DNA from: Phascolarctobacterium sp.
Lineage (GTDB): Bacteria; Bacillota; Negativicutes; Acidaminococcales; Acidaminococcaceae
Direction of reading: 5' to 3'
Assembly (NCBI GenBank): GCA_004558595.1
Contig: SFCN01000007.1
Coordinates: 1-60,698 of the forward strand
Length of the DNA stretch: 60,698 nt
The position numbers were made by a program, and so were the translations under genes. Each line of letters opens with the position of its first letter. Within the stretch, counting starts at the first letter, position 1. The notes below the pieces were generated by a model. It was not told the DNA's origin. It made no database searches and worked only from the letters and a program-made list of their open reading frames with translations. Shown here piece by piece: positions 58,599 to 60,698 of this stretch.

Positions 58599-59270
58599 AT
58601 GTTGTTGTTTAAAAAGAAAGTAATAACACTTGGCTTAACTGTGCTGTTTACACTTTGTGGTGCAGTTGGTGCATTTGCTTCCTTTCAACGTGGTGATGAC
58701 GGCGAAGAGGTCTTAGCTATCCAGAAGAGATTGGCTGAGCTGCATTATACGGTTGGTACTCTAGACGGTGAGTTTGGCTCTGCTACTGAAAAGGCCGTTA
58801 AAGCCTTCCAAGCAGCACAGGGCTTGGAGGTTGATGGTGTAGTTGGTTCTGCTACTTATAGGGCCTTGATGAACAAGGAGCTGCCTCCTAATCGTGCACA
58901 AAACCTTGTGAGAAGTATTTTGCGTGCGGCATATAGCGTCATCGGTACTCCGTATGTATTTGGTGGCACCAGTCCTTATGGCTTTGACTGCTCTGGTTTT
59001 ACCCAATATGCTTTTAAACGTGCAGGCGTGTATATACCTCGCACAGCAGATAGCCAGCTGTACTATGGTAAACGCATTTCCATGAGTCAGCTACGTCCTG
59101 GTGATTTGGTATTCTTTACTACCTATGAGCCCGGTGCATCTCATTGTGGCATTTATGTAGGTAATGGTAATTTTATTCATGCAGGAACAAGCACTGGTGT
59201 GACTGTCGCCTCAGCCTTTACTGGTTACTGGGGTGCTCGCTATTATGGTGCTTGCAGAATTTTGAAATAA
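58599..59270 (+). CDS. Secreted NlpC/P60 peptidoglycan hydrolase with a PG-binding domain
   Basis: A 223-residue exported enzyme. Residues 1-27 are a signal peptide (KKK, hydrophobic core, AFA). Residues 30-95 form a PG_binding_1 domain (LQRGDDGEEVLAIQKRL-type repeat, here FQRGDDGEEVLAIQKRL, and FGSATEKAVKAFQ). The C-terminal NlpC/P60 domain has the catalytic triad Cys131 in FDCSGFTQYAF, His182 in ASHCGIYVG and His194 in FIHAGTS. It would cut stem peptides (gamma-D-Glu-diamino acid bond) during wall turnover. The ATG after AAAGGA was used; the frame extends upstream across the promoter. Single-gene transcript with its own promoter and terminator. Confidence 0.9.
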   Translation: MLLFKKKVITLGLTVLFTLCGAVGAFASFQRGDDGEEVLAIQKRLAELHYTVGTLDGEFGSATEKAVKAFQAAQGLEVDGVVGSATYRALMNKELPPNRAQNLVRSILRAAYSVIGTPYVFGGTSPYGFDCSGFTQYAFKRAGVYIPRTADSQLYYGKRISMSQLRPGDLVFFTTYEPGASHCGIYVGNGNFIHAGTSTGVTVASAFTGYWGARYYGACRILK

Positions 59271-59281
59271 AAGATAAATAT

Positions 59282-59316
59282 AAAGCAGGTAGGCTGTGGC
59301 CTATCTGCTTTTTTTA
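59282..59316 (+). terminator. Rho-independent terminator
   Basis: AAAGCAGGTAGG / CCTATCTGCTTT with a 6-base loop and one wobble pair, then a run of Ts. Confidence 0.88.
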
Positions 59317-59460
59317 TAGTGCTATATTTTGGAATAGAGGACACAAAAAATAAACTGCTTGCAGATTATAGTGCTGCAGAGAGAAGGAAACTGAACACGG
59401 GGTACACTCATGATAAGCTATAGAAATAATGGAGCAGATGCTCTAAATGATTACTTTTTG

Positions 59461-59469
59461 TGATATAAT
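59461..59469 (+). promoter_or_regulatory. Extended -10 promoter of the BREX operon
   Basis: TGATATAAT with no good -35 hexamer. Start expected about 50 bases before brxA. The stretch 59317-59460 shows no gene. Confidence 0.5.
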
Positions 59470-59529
59470 AATATCATCTATAACTATGTCCTGATGACAA
59501 AATCTGTGTCTTGAGAAAGGGTTGTGCCT

Positions 59530-60129
59530 ATGGAACGTAATGCCTACAGTGCGGGAGCCGTGAAGTTCTCGTTCTGGTTTATAGAATTCAAAAAAGCTGT
59601 GAGCCTTTTGGCTACTGGTATGAGCATGAAGGATCTTAAAGCCAAGAATGCTGCAGAGAACCTGTTTGCAGCTTCATCCGCTGACCGAGCCAAAATGGTA
59701 ATGAACACCGTAGCTAAGCGTATTGAGTCCTTGGACCCATCCTTTGTTCCTTTGTTTATGGCAAGTGATGTGACTGGCCAGAAACTCTTATGTTTGACTG
59801 CATGTATGTGTACTGACACTTTGTTTTTTGATTTTGCTTATGAAATAATTCGCGGCAAGCTTATTCTTGGCATACAAGAATATGGAGAAAGCGATGTGCG
59901 TGCTTTTTGGGCTAATAAACAGGTGCAAAGTGAAAAGGTGGCGAGCTTGACAGAGGTTACCCTCAAGCGGTTAGCTAGTACCTACAAGCAGTATTTAAGC
60001 GAAGCAGGCGTTACTGATAATGCTGCAGGCACCAAGAAAATCCTTAAGCCTATTCCTTCCATGGAAATAGAAAAATGGCTGCGTGGTAACGGATTACAGC
60101 CCGTGTTGGCAGCACTGACAGGTGAATAG
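59530..60129 (+). CDS. brxA: BREX phage-defence protein BrxA (DUF1819)
   Basis: A 199-residue protein matching the DUF1819/BrxA family: an N-terminal YSAGAVKFSFWFIEFKKAV segment, then the helical region DRAKMVMNTVAKRIESLDPS and the C-terminal RLASTYKQYLSEAGV. BrxA is a small DNA-binding protein encoded first in type 1 BREX loci, which protect against phage by methylating host DNA and blocking replication of unmodified phage. The ATG follows AAGG by nine bases; a GTG two codons earlier is less well placed. The next gene, brxB, is four bases downstream, supporting the call. Confidence 0.85.
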   Translation: MERNAYSAGAVKFSFWFIEFKKAVSLLATGMSMKDLKAKNAAENLFAASSADRAKMVMNTVAKRIESLDPSFVPLFMASDVTGQKLLCLTACMCTDTLFFDFAYEIIRGKLILGIQEYGESDVRAFWANKQVQSEKVASLTEVTLKRLASTYKQYLSEAGVTDNAAGTKKILKPIPSMEIEKWLRGNGLQPVLAALTGE

Positions 60130-60133
60130 CATC

Positions 60134-60698
60134 ATGAAAACTTTTGAGCAAAGAATAGATGAGCTAGAAAAAGTATTAGAGACGCCAAGCTTTTGGAAGA
60201 GTGATGGCCGTGCCAATGAAGTTAACTACTGGGTCTTTGATTATCCAGCAAGCAAGGAGCTTGAGGTGCGTCAAACAGTAAAAAGGCTTGTAAAGCGAAG
60301 CCAACAAAGCTATAGGGAATATAAGCTAGTGGAGTTTGATATTTATGACTATATTATCGATACTCTGACCAAGGAAGGATATCTAGAGGCTACTTATATG
60401 TTGGAAGAAACTGCTGGCATGCACGTGGTAATAGATTCCATATTCGAGCTTTTGCAGTTCAATGATCGTGAAAATTGGTTTATTAAGCATGTTCAAGAAA
60501 ACACTCCTGATGAAGCCATCGTGCTACTGATGGGCGTTGGTAAGGTTTTTCCAATACTGCGCTCCCATAAGATACTCAATAATTTGAGTATGGCTTTTAG
60601 GAAGGTGCCTGTGGTACTTTTCTTTCCGGGTGTTTACAATGAACAGGAGCTGCGTCTTTTTAATGAGCTAAAGGATGACAATTATTATAGAGCATTCC
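60134..60698 (+). CDS. brxB: BREX protein BrxB (DUF1788), 5' part
   Basis: An open frame of 188 codons that runs off the right edge. It begins MKTFEQRIDELEKVLETPSF and contains REYKLVEFDIYDYIIDTL, IVLLMGVGKVFPILRSHKIL and VVLFFPGVYNEQELRLFNEL, the pattern of DUF1788/BrxB, which is always next to BrxA in BREX clusters. Its function is unknown but it is required for BREX defence in type 1 systems. The following genes (brxC, pglX, pglZ and brxL would be expected) lie beyond the window. Confidence 0.88.
   Translation, partial: MKTFEQRIDELEKVLETPSFWKSDGRANEVNYWVFDYPASKELEVRQTVKRLVKRSQQSYREYKLVEFDIYDYIIDTLTKEGYLEATYMLEETAGMHVVIDSIFELLQFNDRENWFIKHVQENTPDEAIVLLMGVGKVFPILRSHKILNNLSMAFRKVPVVLFFPGVYNEQELRLFNELKDDNYYRAF

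Overview
The window looks like chromosome of a diderm Firmicute (class Negativicutes, possibly an Acidaminococcaceae member such as a Phascolarctobacterium-like gut anaerobe). Firmicutes markers (SepF, FloA, CodY, MutS2, ZapA, a dprA-topA-trmFO-xerC-codY run) sit beside an RND efflux pump with its membrane-fusion protein, which implies an outer membrane. A group 4 [NiFe] hydrogenase operon and HydF point to strict fermentative anaerobiosis. The taxonomic call is inference from gene content; no 16S gene is present.

Layout. 1-2240: end of an M20 amidohydrolase, a YjbR-like gene and two decayed gene stubs. 2240-9071: a co-directional run nfeD-floA-unknown-ppk2-radical SAM-recQ. 9072-12753: typA, sepF and a TIM-barrel protein, each with its own promoter. 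12768-17580: a palindromic repeat, then an RND pump operon on the minus strand, divergent from the hydrogenase operon (17587-24816). 24826-27000: repeats, a TetR-type regulator with an expanded N-terminus, and insertion-sequence debris. 27120-39799: argA-like acetyltransferase, alkA-like glycosylase, gltX, a secreted inhibitor-like protein, zapA, U32 protease, mutS2, an aminotransferase, a nucleoside kinase and a YkvA protein. 39864-42225 (minus): hydF and a nicotinate phosphoribosyltransferase. 42368-52322: a glycolipid glycosyltransferase with an apparent internal deletion, dprA, topA, trmFO, xerC, codY and tkt. 52400-56954: thiD-thiM-thiE and an EF-G-like GTPase whose P-loop lysine is replaced. 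57119-59270: RNase P RNA, a family 2 glycosyltransferase and a secreted NlpC/P60 hydrolase. 59461 to the edge: brxA and the start of brxB, the first genes of a BREX phage-defence island that continues outside the window.

The intergenic DNA is unusually structured. One family is a long palindrome (two copies) whose outer arms differ between copies yet remain self-complementary. A second family consists of modular arrays of G+C-rich hairpins with a 45-48 bp period (two full arrays, two short copies). Several genes (typA, xerC, thiD, the glycosyltransferase after rnpB) lie directly behind terminator-like hairpins with little or no room for another promoter, suggesting premature termination or read-through as a control point. 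No tRNA, rRNA operon or CRISPR array was seen.
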